From Actinopolyspora mortivallis DSM 44261 (GTDB lineage: Bacteria > Actinomycetota > Actinomycetes > Mycobacteriales > Pseudonocardiaceae), in contig NZ_KB913024.1 in NCBI RefSeq assembly GCF_000384035.1, positions 945,655-1,009,654 on the forward strand: DNA of 64,000 nucleotides. Direction: 5' to 3'. Positions within the stretch are counted from its first letter, which is position 1, and each line of letters opens with the position of its first letter. The notes beneath the pieces were generated by a model. The model worked only from the letters and a program-made list of their open reading frames with translations, did no database searches and was not told the DNA's origin. The translations under genes were made by a program, and so were the position numbers. Positions 37,243-44,638 of the stretch are shown piece after piece.

Positions 37243-38073
37243 GTGAACGTGGGTTTGACACACGAGTATGACGTCCAGAGTCTGCGCGACATCTCCGTGC
37301 GTGTCGCGCGCGAGGCCGCCGAGCTGGCCGAGAACATGCGGCACGGGGTGGTCACCGAGGGAACGGTGGACACCAAGAGCACCGAGACGGACGTGGTGAC
37401 GGCGGCGGACCGGACGGTCGAACGGCTGATCAGGCAACGCCTGGAGGAGTTACGACCCGGGGATCCCGTGCTCGGGGAGGAGGAGGGAGGAACCCACGAG
37501 CAGGAGGGACTGCGGTGGGTGGTCGATCCGATCGACGGAACTGTGAATTATCTCTACGGCCACCCCAACTACGCCGTCTCCGTGGCCGTCCAGCGAAACG
37601 GAACCTCCCTGGCCGGAGCGGTGGTCGAACCCCGTACCGGGCGGGTGTGGAGCGCGGCGAGCGGACACGGTGCCGAACTCGACGGGCACCGCCTCGCCGT
37701 CTCCGCGGAACGGCGTCTCGACCTCTCGCTGCTGGGCACCGGATTCAGCTACCACCAGCAACGTCGGAGCCGGCAGGCCGCGCTGCTCGCAGGGATGATC
37801 AGTGAGATTCGCGACATCCGCCGAGGAGGGGCGGCCTCACTGGACCTGTGCGCCGTGGCGGCGGGATGGTTGGACGGTTACTACGAACACGGGCTGTCCC
37901 GCTGGGACTGGGCCGCGGGAGCTCTGATCGCCTCCGAGGCCGGTGCCCGGCTGCGCCTGCCTCACCCGAACTCCACGGACGGTCTCGGTGACGAGGCGAT
38001 CCTCTGTGCCTGCCCGGGTATCGCCGAGGCGCTCACCGCCACGCTGCTCGACAAGAAGGTCTCGACGATCTGA
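37243..38073 (+). CDS. suhB: Inositol monophosphatase family protein (SuhB-like)
   Basis: 276 residues. The Mg-binding motifs are complete: GEEEGG, DPIDGTVNY and WDWAAGALIASEAG. It hydrolyses inositol-1-phosphate or a related sugar phosphate; in actinobacteria inositol feeds mycothiol and phosphatidylinositol. The start is unclear: GTG 37243, GTG 37249 and TTG 37255 are all in frame, within 15 bp, none with a Shine-Dalgarno. It sits opposite ppgK in a 64-bp divergent promoter region. Confidence 0.9.
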   Translation: MNVGLTHEYDVQSLRDISVRVAREAAELAENMRHGVVTEGTVDTKSTETDVVTAADRTVERLIRQRLEELRPGDPVLGEEEGGTHEQEGLRWVVDPIDGTVNYLYGHPNYAVSVAVQRNGTSLAGAVVEPRTGRVWSAASGHGAELDGHRLAVSAERRLDLSLLGTGFSYHQQRRSRQAALLAGMISEIRDIRRGGAASLDLCAVAAGWLDGYYEHGLSRWDWAAGALIASEAGARLRLPHPNSTDGLGDEAILCACPGIAEALTATLLDKKVSTI

Positions 38074-38148
38074 AACCGTCACGGGCCCTCCGGCGAGCGT
38101 CCCGGAACGCTCGTGACGCGCTCGCCAGTCGGCGCCCGGTAAGGTCCT

Positions 38149-38185
38149 CGTCACGGGCGCTCGGAGTCACCACACGCCCGTGACG
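38149..38185. terminator. Hairpin between convergent suhB and cei
   Basis: Perfect 11-bp stem CGTCACGGGCG / CGCCCGTGACG with a 15-nt loop, between the two stop codons. No U-tract. Confidence 0.55.
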
Positions 38186-38202
38186 GCGAAGCTCCGGGAG
38201 TC

Positions 38203-38916
38203 TCAGCAGTGTACGTCGCGTGCCTGTTCGAGCAGTTCCTGGTCCACCCGGGGTGGTGCCGCTCCGGGCTGGTCCCCGGTTCGCCCCCGGTTCTCCCTCG
38301 CCCAGTTCTTCAGCTGCTGCAACGCCTGTTTCCCCTGCTGGGTGGCCCTGACGTCGTCGAACTCCGACCCGAGGGCCAGATCCACCTCGGCACCGGGGCG
38401 TTCGTCGCGCACCAGCTGCGCGCACGGGACGATCAGACTCAGGGTGCGGGCCGCCTGCGCCCCGTTCTCGCCGTAACGGATCTGGGCGTGGCAGTCCATG
38501 TCGAGGTCGGTGTAGACGGGGTCGTTGGCGGGATCACCCGCCTTGGCGAAACCGAGGTTGGTGAGTTCCTCGGAGACCAGACTGGCCTGGTTCACCTCTC
38601 CGTTGGCGTTGAACACTTGTACCGAGACGTCCTGGGGAGGGGAGGGCCGGGTGTCGTCCAGGGCTTTCCTGGACAGCATGGTGCCGGCGGCCGTTCGTGT
38701 CGGCGGCTCCCCCGGTTGGGCCTGCTGACTGCCGGGTTCGGTTCCCGGTATGTTGCAGCGCGTCGCCGCCTCGACCGATTCGGTGGACTCGAAAACCCTC
38801 GTCCAGACGAATCCGGACAACACGACGAGCACGGCCAGCAGGATCAGCGCGGGCAGTGGGCGCCGGCGCCGGTACCGCGGCCGCCGAGGCCCCTGTGCTG
38901 TGCTCCCGGTGGACAC
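38203..38916 (-). CDS. cei: Envelope integrity protein Cei
   Basis: 237 residues. A basic N-terminus, one membrane helix (PALILLAVLVVLSGFVWTRVF split at residues ~22-40) and an extracytoplasmic domain with a LytR_C-like fold (VSVQVFNANGEVNQASLVSEELTNLGF split). Four cysteines (RCNIPG, DCHAQI, PCAQLV, DVHC) could form two disulfides. In M. tuberculosis the homologue Rv2700 is needed for envelope integrity. GTG 38916 has GGGGAGG upstream. A TAAGCT (39002-38997) is a possible -10. Confidence 0.88.
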   Translation of the reverse strand: MSTGSTAQGPRRPRYRRRRPLPALILLAVLVVLSGFVWTRVFESTESVEAATRCNIPGTEPGSQQAQPGEPPTRTAAGTMLSRKALDDTRPSPPQDVSVQVFNANGEVNQASLVSEELTNLGFAKAGDPANDPVYTDLDMDCHAQIRYGENGAQAARTLSLIVPCAQLVRDERPGAEVDLALGSEFDDVRATQQGKQALQQLKNWARENRGRTGDQPGAAPPRVDQELLEQARDVHC

Positions 38917-39442
38917 GTCCGCCAGCCTCCCCTGATCGAGTCGTCTTCTTCGCGGCGCGGGGGGTGGGTCGACTTCGCCACCCCCTGCCTCCTCTCAGCT
39001 TAGGCGCTGTCACGTTCCGGTGCGGCCTCGCGCGGACAGTCGTGTCGAAGTCGTTGTTCCTCGGGAACCGGATCACCACCGAACTCCGTCTCGAAAGTGC
39101 GATCACGTACTCCCGGTGGTGTCGTCCGGGTGGGTGGGTTCGGCCGTTTCCCAGGATGCCATGTCCGCACCGGGCTCACCCGGTGTCCGGGTGGTGCTCC
39201 GGCAGCGGAGTGCAGCGCATACCACACCTGTGGGTGACCCGGTGCGTATTCCGCCCGCTGATGAGCTACCCTTCCGGCGCTCGACGCTGTGCCGGCGGAG
39301 GCGGTCGCTCGTTTCGGGGGAACTTGGAGCGCGGACAGGACGAGACCTCCGCCACTGTCGGGTGCGGGCACAAATCGAGGCCCTGGAACGTTGACCAGCG
39401 GCACACCATTGCACATCTCCACAGAAGCAGGGGTGAGACGAC
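38917..39442. other. Divergent promoter region of cei and the DUF4193 gene
   Basis: About 525 bp with no supported gene. It holds the cei Shine-Dalgarno and TAAGCT hexamer, a TACCCT hexamer (39267-39272) and TTGACC (39393) facing the DUF4193 gene. Nothing else is recognised. Confidence 0.4.
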
Positions 39443-39745
39443 ATGGCGACCGACTACGACGCCCCACGTCGCGGTGAAGCCGAGGACCTGCCCGAGGATT
39501 CGTTGGAGGAGCTCAAGGCCAAGCGCAACGACGCGCAGTCCGGATCGGTCGACACCGACGAGGGGGAGATCGCCGACAACTTCGAGCTTCCGGGGGCCGA
39601 TCTTTCCGGAGAGGAAATGACGGTCAAGGTGTTGCCGAAGCAGGCCGACGAGTTCACCTGCTCGAGCTGCTTCCTGGTGCACCACCGCAACCGGTTGGCC
39701 GAGGAACGCAACGGCAAGTACGTGTGCCGCGACTGCGCGGCATGA
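39443..39745 (+). CDS. DUF4193 protein
   Basis: 100 residues. MATDYDAPR N-terminus, an acidic middle (EELKAKRNDAQSGSVDTDE split, SGEEMTVKVLPKQ) and a C-terminal zinc ribbon FTCSSCFLVHHRNRLAEE...YVCRDCA with two CxxC pairs. It is strongly conserved in actinobacteria next to cei and dut and has been linked by others to transcription, but I cannot confirm that here. ATG 39443 has AGGGGTGAG upstream. Confidence 0.9.
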   Translation: MATDYDAPRRGEAEDLPEDSLEELKAKRNDAQSGSVDTDEGEIADNFELPGADLSGEEMTVKVLPKQADEFTCSSCFLVHHRNRLAEERNGKYVCRDCAA

Positions 39746-39768
39746 TCCGCATGTGTGCGGCGGTGTGA

Positions 39769-39815
39769 GGCGGACTGGATATGGCCGGTGTCGACAACCG
39801 CGTATCCAGTCCGCC
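39769..39815. terminator. Hairpin between convergent DUF4193 and DUF3093 genes
   Basis: Perfect 13-bp inverted repeat GGCGGACTGGATA / TATCCAGTCCGCC with a 21-nt loop, in the 117-bp gap between stops. Confidence 0.65.
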
Positions 39816-39862
39816 GTTCAGCCCACTCGGAGGGGCTCGACCGTGCTCGCGAGGCCGGAAGA

Positions 39863-40369
39863 CTACTCGGAGGTCAGTGCCCTGGCCAGTTGTTCGGGAC
39901 GACGTGTGCTGACCACCCAGTAGGGAGTCGGGTCCTCGGGGTCGTCCAGCCAGATACGCACCATCGTGGGAGCCCACGGGCGGTGCACCAGGAAGGCCGC
40001 CGGGTCCAGTTCGGGCCCGAGCGCCCGTTGCTTGCGCTCGCGCGGAATCACCTCGACGTCGGCGATCACCCGGAGCGGCAGACGTGCCGAGCCGACCACG
40101 AACTCCTCGTCGGTGACGAGGATGCGCAACCGGCTCATCCACAGCACGAGCCCCACGGCCAGGGGAACCAGCACCACGTAGGGCAGCCAGGCGCGGATCC
40201 CCGGATAACCCATGTGCACCTCGGCGGCGAGCAGCACCGCCGCGACCAGCGGTAACGGCCAGCTCCACCAGGCGGCGCGCACACGTTCCCGATACCGAGG
40301 ACGCCCCGGCTCTCCCCGAGGGGCGGGGGAGGTGTCTCCGACCAGCCCCGCTTCCGAACTCTCCGACAC
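39863..40369 (-). CDS. DUF3093 membrane protein
   Basis: 168 residues. Two membrane segments (residues ~35-52 and 62-80) are followed by a cytosolic beta-rich domain ([43 protein letters not shown]). DUF3093, function unknown. GTG 40369 is chosen because TACCCT on the minus strand (40381-40376) is 6 bp upstream, predicting a leaderless transcript. Its promoter overlaps that of dut. Confidence 0.87.
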   Translation of the reverse strand: MSESSEAGLVGDTSPAPRGEPGRPRYRERVRAAWWSWPLPLVAAVLLAAEVHMGYPGIRAWLPYVVLVPLAVGLVLWMSRLRILVTDEEFVVGSARLPLRVIADVEVIPRERKQRALGPELDPAAFLVHRPWAPTMVRIWLDDPEDPTPYWVVSTRRPEQLARALTSE

Positions 40370-40375
40370 GTCTCC

Positions 40376-40385
40376 AGGGTAGTCT
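40376..40385. promoter_or_regulatory. Overlapping divergent -10 hexamers (DUF3093 gene and dut)
   Basis: AGGGTAGTCT contains TACCCT on the minus strand (40381-40376, 6 bp before GTG 40369) and TAGTCT on the plus strand (40380-40385, 8 bp before GTG 40394). The two -10 elements share the central TA, so a single melted bubble could serve only one direction at a time. Confidence 0.6.
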
Positions 40386-40393
40386 TGCGCCCC

Positions 40394-40900
40394 GTGTCGA
40401 GTGTGAAGGTGCTGCTGACCCGTACCGATCCCGAGATTCCGCTGCCCGCCTACGCCCGTGCGGGTGATGCGGGCGCCGATCTCGTCACCACCGAGGACCT
40501 CGAACTGGGCCCCGGAGAACGTGCGGTGGTGGGAACCGGTGTCGCGATAGCCCTGCCCGCGGGATACGCCGGGTTCGTCCACCCCCGTTCGGGATTGGCC
40601 GCCCGGCTGGGTCTCGGCGTGGTGAACGCTCCGGGAACCGTGGACGCGGGCTATCGTGGTGAGATCAAGGTGTGCCTGATCAACCACGATCCGGAGCGGA
40701 CGCTGCGCCTGTGCCGGGGGGACCGAATAGCCCAGTTGGTGATACAGCGTGTCGAGCAGGCTGTTTTCCAGGAAGTCACCCAACTGCCAGAGTCCGTGCG
40801 TGGCACCGACGGATATGGTTCGACCGGAGGTCACGGAGCGCTGAACGGCCCGGACGGAAGCCGGGTCGCAGGGAGTACGACCGGCGATACGGAGGTCTGA
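40394..40900 (+). CDS. dut: dUTP diphosphatase Dut
   Basis: 168 residues. All five trimeric dUTPase motifs are present: [48 protein letters not shown] and the C-terminal GSTGGHG arm. It hydrolyses dUTP to dUMP, supplying dTMP synthesis and keeping uracil out of DNA. GTG 40394 has a TAGTCT -10 8 bp upstream, a leaderless arrangement; an in-frame TTG at 40385 would overlap the -10. The DUF3710 gene follows 4 bp after the stop. Confidence 0.96.
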   Translation: MSSVKVLLTRTDPEIPLPAYARAGDAGADLVTTEDLELGPGERAVVGTGVAIALPAGYAGFVHPRSGLAARLGLGVVNAPGTVDAGYRGEIKVCLINHDPERTLRLCRGDRIAQLVIQRVEQAVFQEVTQLPESVRGTDGYGSTGGHGALNGPDGSRVAGSTTGDTEV

Positions 40901-40904
40901 GGGG

Positions 40905-41546
40905 ATGTTCGGATGGCGCCGCCGCGGGCGGGAGAACGCCAGGGCGGAGGAGTACGCCGTCGACGAGGACTTCCACGAGCAGGAGGAAGCCGCGGTCGAC
41001 GGTGGTCCGTACGACCGTGAGGAGGCCCCGGACGACGAGATCGAGCGACTGGACCTCGGTTCGGTGCGGCTGCCCGTGCCGGAGAACAGCCAGTTGCAGG
41101 TCGAGATAGACCCGGAGGGACCGGTGCGGGCCGTTCACCTGCTCACTCCTTCGGGGAGGCTGACCGTGAGCGCCTTCGCCGCCCCACGCACGGGGGAACT
41201 CTGGCAGGAGGTGCGCCAGGAGCTGGCGAACCAGCTCCGGTCCGACGGGGCCACGGTGCGCTTCGAGGACGGGGCCTGGGACACCGAGATCGTCGCCGAC
41301 ACGCCGAAGAGTTCACTGCGCTTCGTCGGTGTGGACGGCCCGCGCTGGTTGCTGCGGGGGGTGGCGGCGAGTCCGGCCGCCGACCTGGACTCCTGCACGA
41401 AACTGCTCCACGCGGTGATGGAGGAGACGATCGTGGACCGCGGTTCGGACCCGATGCCGGTACGCACCCCGCTTCCGATCGAGTTGCCCCAGGAGATCGC
41501 CCAACACATCCAGCACCAGCAGGAACAGGCACAGGCGCAGGCGTGA
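40905..41546 (+). CDS. DUF3710 protein
   Basis: 213 residues. Basic MFGWRRRGRE start, an acidic linker (residues ~15-50), then the DUF3710 domain RLDLGSVRLPVPENSQLQVE split, with LLTPSGRLTVSAFAAPRTGELW and RWLLRGVAA. It ends in a Gln-rich tail. Function unknown. It is cotranscribed with dut (4-bp gap, GAGGGG ribosome site within the dut end), as in mycobacteria (Rv2696c). Confidence 0.9.
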   Translation: MFGWRRRGRENARAEEYAVDEDFHEQEEAAVDGGPYDREEAPDDEIERLDLGSVRLPVPENSQLQVEIDPEGPVRAVHLLTPSGRLTVSAFAAPRTGELWQEVRQELANQLRSDGATVRFEDGAWDTEIVADTPKSSLRFVGVDGPRWLLRGVAASPAADLDSCTKLLHAVMEETIVDRGSDPMPVRTPLPIELPQEIAQHIQHQQEQAQAQA

Positions 41547-41688
41547 GCGTGTGCTCGCTGTCGGCGAACGGAGTCGTGCGGGCGGGTTGCCGCCAGGACG
41601 GGGACGTGGGCATTCCGCGTGACTAGGCTGTCATCACACGGGTGTAGTCTGCACTGCCCGTGAGGTCCACTGCGCACGGGAGCGCGAG

Positions 41689-42066
41689 ATGAACAACAAC
41701 GGAGGCGGCTACCTGCGCCGTCTCGTACGTCGTCTCACCAGGGACGTCGCCGAGCTGGACGCCGACGACCTCTCCGAGAGGTCCCGGGCCAGCGGCGCGC
41801 GGCGCGCGTGTGACTGCAAGTGTGGCGAGCAGGCCGAGGTACTCGGACGGGTTCGCTGCGTGGGTATGGTTCCCAAGGCCTCCGTACCTACCCTGGAGGC
41901 GGAACTCTACGACGGAACCGAAGGGGTCACGCTCGTCTGGTTCGGCAGGAGGCGCATCACCGGAATAGACCCCGGTCGGACCATCAAGGCGCGCGGCCGG
42001 ATTGCCGATCGTGACGGACACAAGGTGCTATACAACCCCTACTACGAGTTGCAGAACACCGCATGA
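41689..42066 (+). CDS. OB-fold nucleic acid-binding protein
   Basis: 125 residues. A basic helical N-terminus (YLRRLVRRLTRD) leads to a Cys-containing loop (RACDCKCGEQAEV) and an OB-fold (VLGRVRCVGMVP...VTLVWFGRRRITGIDPGRTIKA split) similar to tRNA-binding or RecG-type OB domains. Likely binds nucleic acid; partner unknown. TAGTCT (41645-41650) is a candidate -10. ATG 41689 has GGGAG upstream. It overlaps the DUF3159 start by 4 bp (ATGA). Confidence 0.87.
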   Translation: MNNNGGGYLRRLVRRLTRDVAELDADDLSERSRASGARRACDCKCGEQAEVLGRVRCVGMVPKASVPTLEAELYDGTEGVTLVWFGRRRITGIDPGRTIKARGRIADRDGHKVLYNPYYELQNTA

Positions 42067-42875
42067 CCGAATCCAGTTCCTCCACTCCCGGGCCACAGGA
42101 GCCGTTCGGGAGTCCCCCCGAGGCGGTGGACGACTCCGCCGGTTCCGAGTCGTCCGCGGGCGCCAAAGCCCCGTTCGGGTTAGGTGTTCCCACGGGCGAG
42201 AACGGAGCCGAGCAGACGCTGCTGCAACAGATGGGCGGGGTCAGCGGCCTCGCCTACTCCGCTGTTCCCGTCGTCGTGTTCGTGGTGGTCAACTCCCTGT
42301 TCGGCATGGTTCCGGCCATCTGGATCGCCATCGCGAGCTCCCTGGCGATAGCGGTGGCCCGGGTCATCCGCAGGGAGCCGTTGCAACCCGCCGTCTCCGG
42401 AGTGCTCGGGGTGGCGGTCTGCTCGTTCATCGCCTACCGAACCGGGGACGCCAAGGGGTTCTTCCTGCTGGGCATCTGGACCAGTCTGCTCTACGGCGGG
42501 GGTTTCCTGGTCTCGATCGCGGTGCGCTGGCCGTTGGTCGGGGTCGTCTGGTCGGTGCTCAACGGGCACGGTTTCGCCTGGAGGCACCACCGGAGGGCGC
42601 TGACCGGCTACGACCTGGCTACCCTGTCCTGGACGGTGGTGTTCCTCGCCAAGTTCGTGGTCCAGCAGTGGCTGTACGCGGCCGACCAGACGGGGTGGCT
42701 GGCCGTGGCCCGCATCGCCATGGGCTATCCCCTCACGGCGGTGGCCCTGTTGGTCACCGTCTGGGCGATCCGCCGCGCGAGCAGGACCGTCCAACAGTCC
42801 TCCGGCGCGGACGGGGGCTCCTCCACCGGGCCGGGGGCGGGACGTGTCGCTCCGGAGAGCCCCGCCACGGGCTGA
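42063..42875 (+). CDS. DUF3159 membrane protein
   Basis: 270 residues. A disordered acidic N-terminus (~1-45) and about six membrane helices (AVPVVVFVVVNSLFGMVPAIW region, SGVLGVAVCSFIAY, GFFLLGIWTSLLYGGGFLVSI, LATLSWTVVFLAKFVVQQW, PLTAVALLVTVWAI). DUF3159, of unknown function; the topology suggests a transporter or channel-like protein. Translational coupling to the OB-fold gene through ATGA. It converges on the ceoC-like gene. Confidence 0.87.
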   Translation: MTESSSSTPGPQEPFGSPPEAVDDSAGSESSAGAKAPFGLGVPTGENGAEQTLLQQMGGVSGLAYSAVPVVVFVVVNSLFGMVPAIWIAIASSLAIAVARVIRREPLQPAVSGVLGVAVCSFIAYRTGDAKGFFLLGIWTSLLYGGGFLVSIAVRWPLVGVVWSVLNGHGFAWRHHRRALTGYDLATLSWTVVFLAKFVVQQWLYAADQTGWLAVARIAMGYPLTAVALLVTVWAIRRASRTVQQSSGADGGSSTGPGAGRVAPESPATG

Positions 42876-42944
42876 GGAGAGCTCCCGGGCGGAACCCGGG
42901 GACGGCACCCGTCCAACCATGAAGGGGCCCCGCCGGGCACGGGC

Positions 42945-43616
42945 TCAGTCGAGGTCCGGGGGGTCGTGTATCAACGCGCTGATGCGGTGTTCCTCCTCCT
43001 CGGAGGTGATGAACAGCATCTCGTCCCCGATCTCCAGCGGGTCGTCGGACTGCGGGACGATGACCCTGCCCTTGCGGAGGATCGCGACCAGCGCGGTGTC
43101 CCGGGGCAGGGTCAGGTCCCGGACCCGGTGTCCCGCCAACGGGGTTCCCTCGGGCAGGGTCATCTCCACCAGGTTGGCCTGACCCTGCCGCAGGGTCATG
43201 AGGCGGACGATGTCGCCGATGCTGACCGCCTCCTCCACCATGGCCGCGAGCATCCGCGGGGTGGACACGGCCACGTCCACGCCCCAGGCCTCGGTGAACA
43301 GCCACTCGTTCTGGGGATCGTTCACCCGGGCGGCCACGCGCCGCACCGCGAACTCCGTCTTGGTCAGCAGGGACACCACCAGGTTGACCTTGTCGTCCCC
43401 GGTGGCCGCGATCACGACGTCGCAGGTCTCTATTCCGGTCTCCTCCAGCGAGGACAGCTCGCAGGCGTCGGCGTGCACCCACTGGGCGCCGGGAATGCTT
43501 CCGGGGCGGAAGTTCTCGGTGGAGCGTTCGAGGAGCATCACCTCGTGCCCGCCCTCCAGCAGTTCCCTGGCGATGGACTGTCCGACGGCACCGGCTCCGG
43601 CGATGGCGACGCGCAT
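42945..43616 (-). CDS. ceoC: TrkA-family potassium uptake regulatory protein (CeoC-like)
   Basis: 223 residues. Rossmann RCK_N domain with GAGAVGQSIAREL at residues 6-18, acidic LLERS at the end of strand 2, then a TrkA_C domain (~135-220). Such proteins bind NAD(H)/nucleotide and gate K+ channels or transporters. ATG 43616 overlaps the stop of the upstream TrkA gene by one base (TAATG), so the pair is translationally coupled and probably works as a hetero-complex. No Trk/Ktr membrane subunit is present, but a KimA-like permease lies just upstream. Confidence 0.93.
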   Translation of the reverse strand: MRVAIAGAGAVGQSIARELLEGGHEVMLLERSTENFRPGSIPGAQWVHADACELSSLEETGIETCDVVIAATGDDKVNLVVSLLTKTEFAVRRVAARVNDPQNEWLFTEAWGVDVAVSTPRMLAAMVEEAVSIGDIVRLMTLRQGQANLVEMTLPEGTPLAGHRVRDLTLPRDTALVAILRKGRVIVPQSDDPLEIGDEMLFITSEEEEHRISALIHDPPDLD

Positions 43617-44281
43617 TACTCGCTCTCCTCGGGTGGGCGCTGTGCGGTGGCCGTCACGTCGGTGACCGTGCCGGACAGGGCCGCCACGTACACCGTGTCG
43701 TCGGCCTGGATCACGGTGTGGGGCCGGGCGAGAACTCCGTTGCCGAAACGCATCACGAAGGCCACTCGACAGTCGAGCGCGGTCTCCAGGTCCAGAACCC
43801 GTTTTCCGACCCATCCCTCGTGCAGTGGCAGACGCAGCACGGCGACCGAGCCGGAGGGGTCCCGCCAGTCCGTGGCCACTCCCTCGGGCAGGAGCATCCG
43901 CAGGAAGCGGTCCGTCGTCCACGGCACGGTGGCCACCGTGGGGATGCCGAGGCGCTGGTAGACCTCGGCCCGTTTCGGGTCGTAGATGCGGGCGACGACG
44001 TGGTCGACACCGAAGGTCTCCCGTGCGACCCGGGCCGAGACGATGTTGGAGTTGTCCCCGTTGGAGACGGCCGCGAACGCTCCGGCCCGCTCGATGCCCG
44101 CTTCCACGAGCACCTGTCTGTCGAATCCGTTGCCCGTGACGTGGCTTCCGTGGAAGTGTCTGCTCAGTCGGTGGAAGGACTCGGGGTCCTTGTCCACCAC
44201 CGCCACGGTGTGATCGAGCCGTTGCAGCGCCGCGGCCAGGGACGCTCCGACTCGGCCGCAACCCATGATCACAACATGCAC
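43616..44281 (-). CDS. ceoB: TrkA-family potassium uptake regulatory protein (CeoB-like)
   Basis: 221 residues. RCK_N domain starting HVVIMGCGRVGASLAAAL, acidic VVDKDPESF, with a TrkA_C domain at ~140-215. Paralogue of the downstream protein. GTG 44281 has GAGGAAA 8 nt upstream and starts exactly at the Rossmann strand. The gene is divergent from the KimA-like permease across a 357-bp gap, which supports a shared role in potassium homeostasis. Confidence 0.93.
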   Translation of the reverse strand: MHVVIMGCGRVGASLAAALQRLDHTVAVVDKDPESFHRLSRHFHGSHVTGNGFDRQVLVEAGIERAGAFAAVSNGDNSNIVSARVARETFGVDHVVARIYDPKRAEVYQRLGIPTVATVPWTTDRFLRMLLPEGVATDWRDPSGSVAVLRLPLHEGWVGKRVLDLETALDCRVAFVMRFGNGVLARPHTVIQADDTVYVAALSGTVTDVTATAQRPPEESE

Positions 44282-44638
44282 GACCGGTTTCCTCGCTCTC
44301 GGCTGCTTGCCGGATCGACCGTGGGGGCGGATTCGGGAACTCGTCCCCACGGCTCTGACAGTACCTCTCGGTGCCCGGCGGCACCCCGGTTGACCGGGGT
44401 GCGTCTCGGAACCGCCGGCACGTTCGTCTCCGGCGGGCCCGTGCCACCTCGGGCCGGTGCACCGTATCGAGTGAACGAACTCCGCGGCGGAGCAGGGGGC
44501 TGTTGTCATGCTGTGCTGGTGGAACGGCCGCTCCGGGGATCTCCCGCGAGGTCTCCGCGGGGCGGGGGCGTTTCACGTGGACCCTGAACGGCGGACAGCT
44601 ACCGTCCCCCGCGCAAGCGGCCCTTACGCTCTGGGGCC
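44282..44638. other. Divergent region between ceoB and the permease
   Basis: 357 bp without a supported gene. It holds the ceoB Shine-Dalgarno and TACGCT (44625-44630), the permease -10. I looked for a c-di-AMP (ydaO) riboswitch and saw none; a leaderless permease transcript would not carry one. Confidence 0.45.
44625..44630 (+). promoter_or_regulatory. -10 hexamer TACGCT of the permease gene, leaderless
   Basis: TACGCT is 8 bp before GTG 44639, with no Shine-Dalgarno between. Confidence 0.5.
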
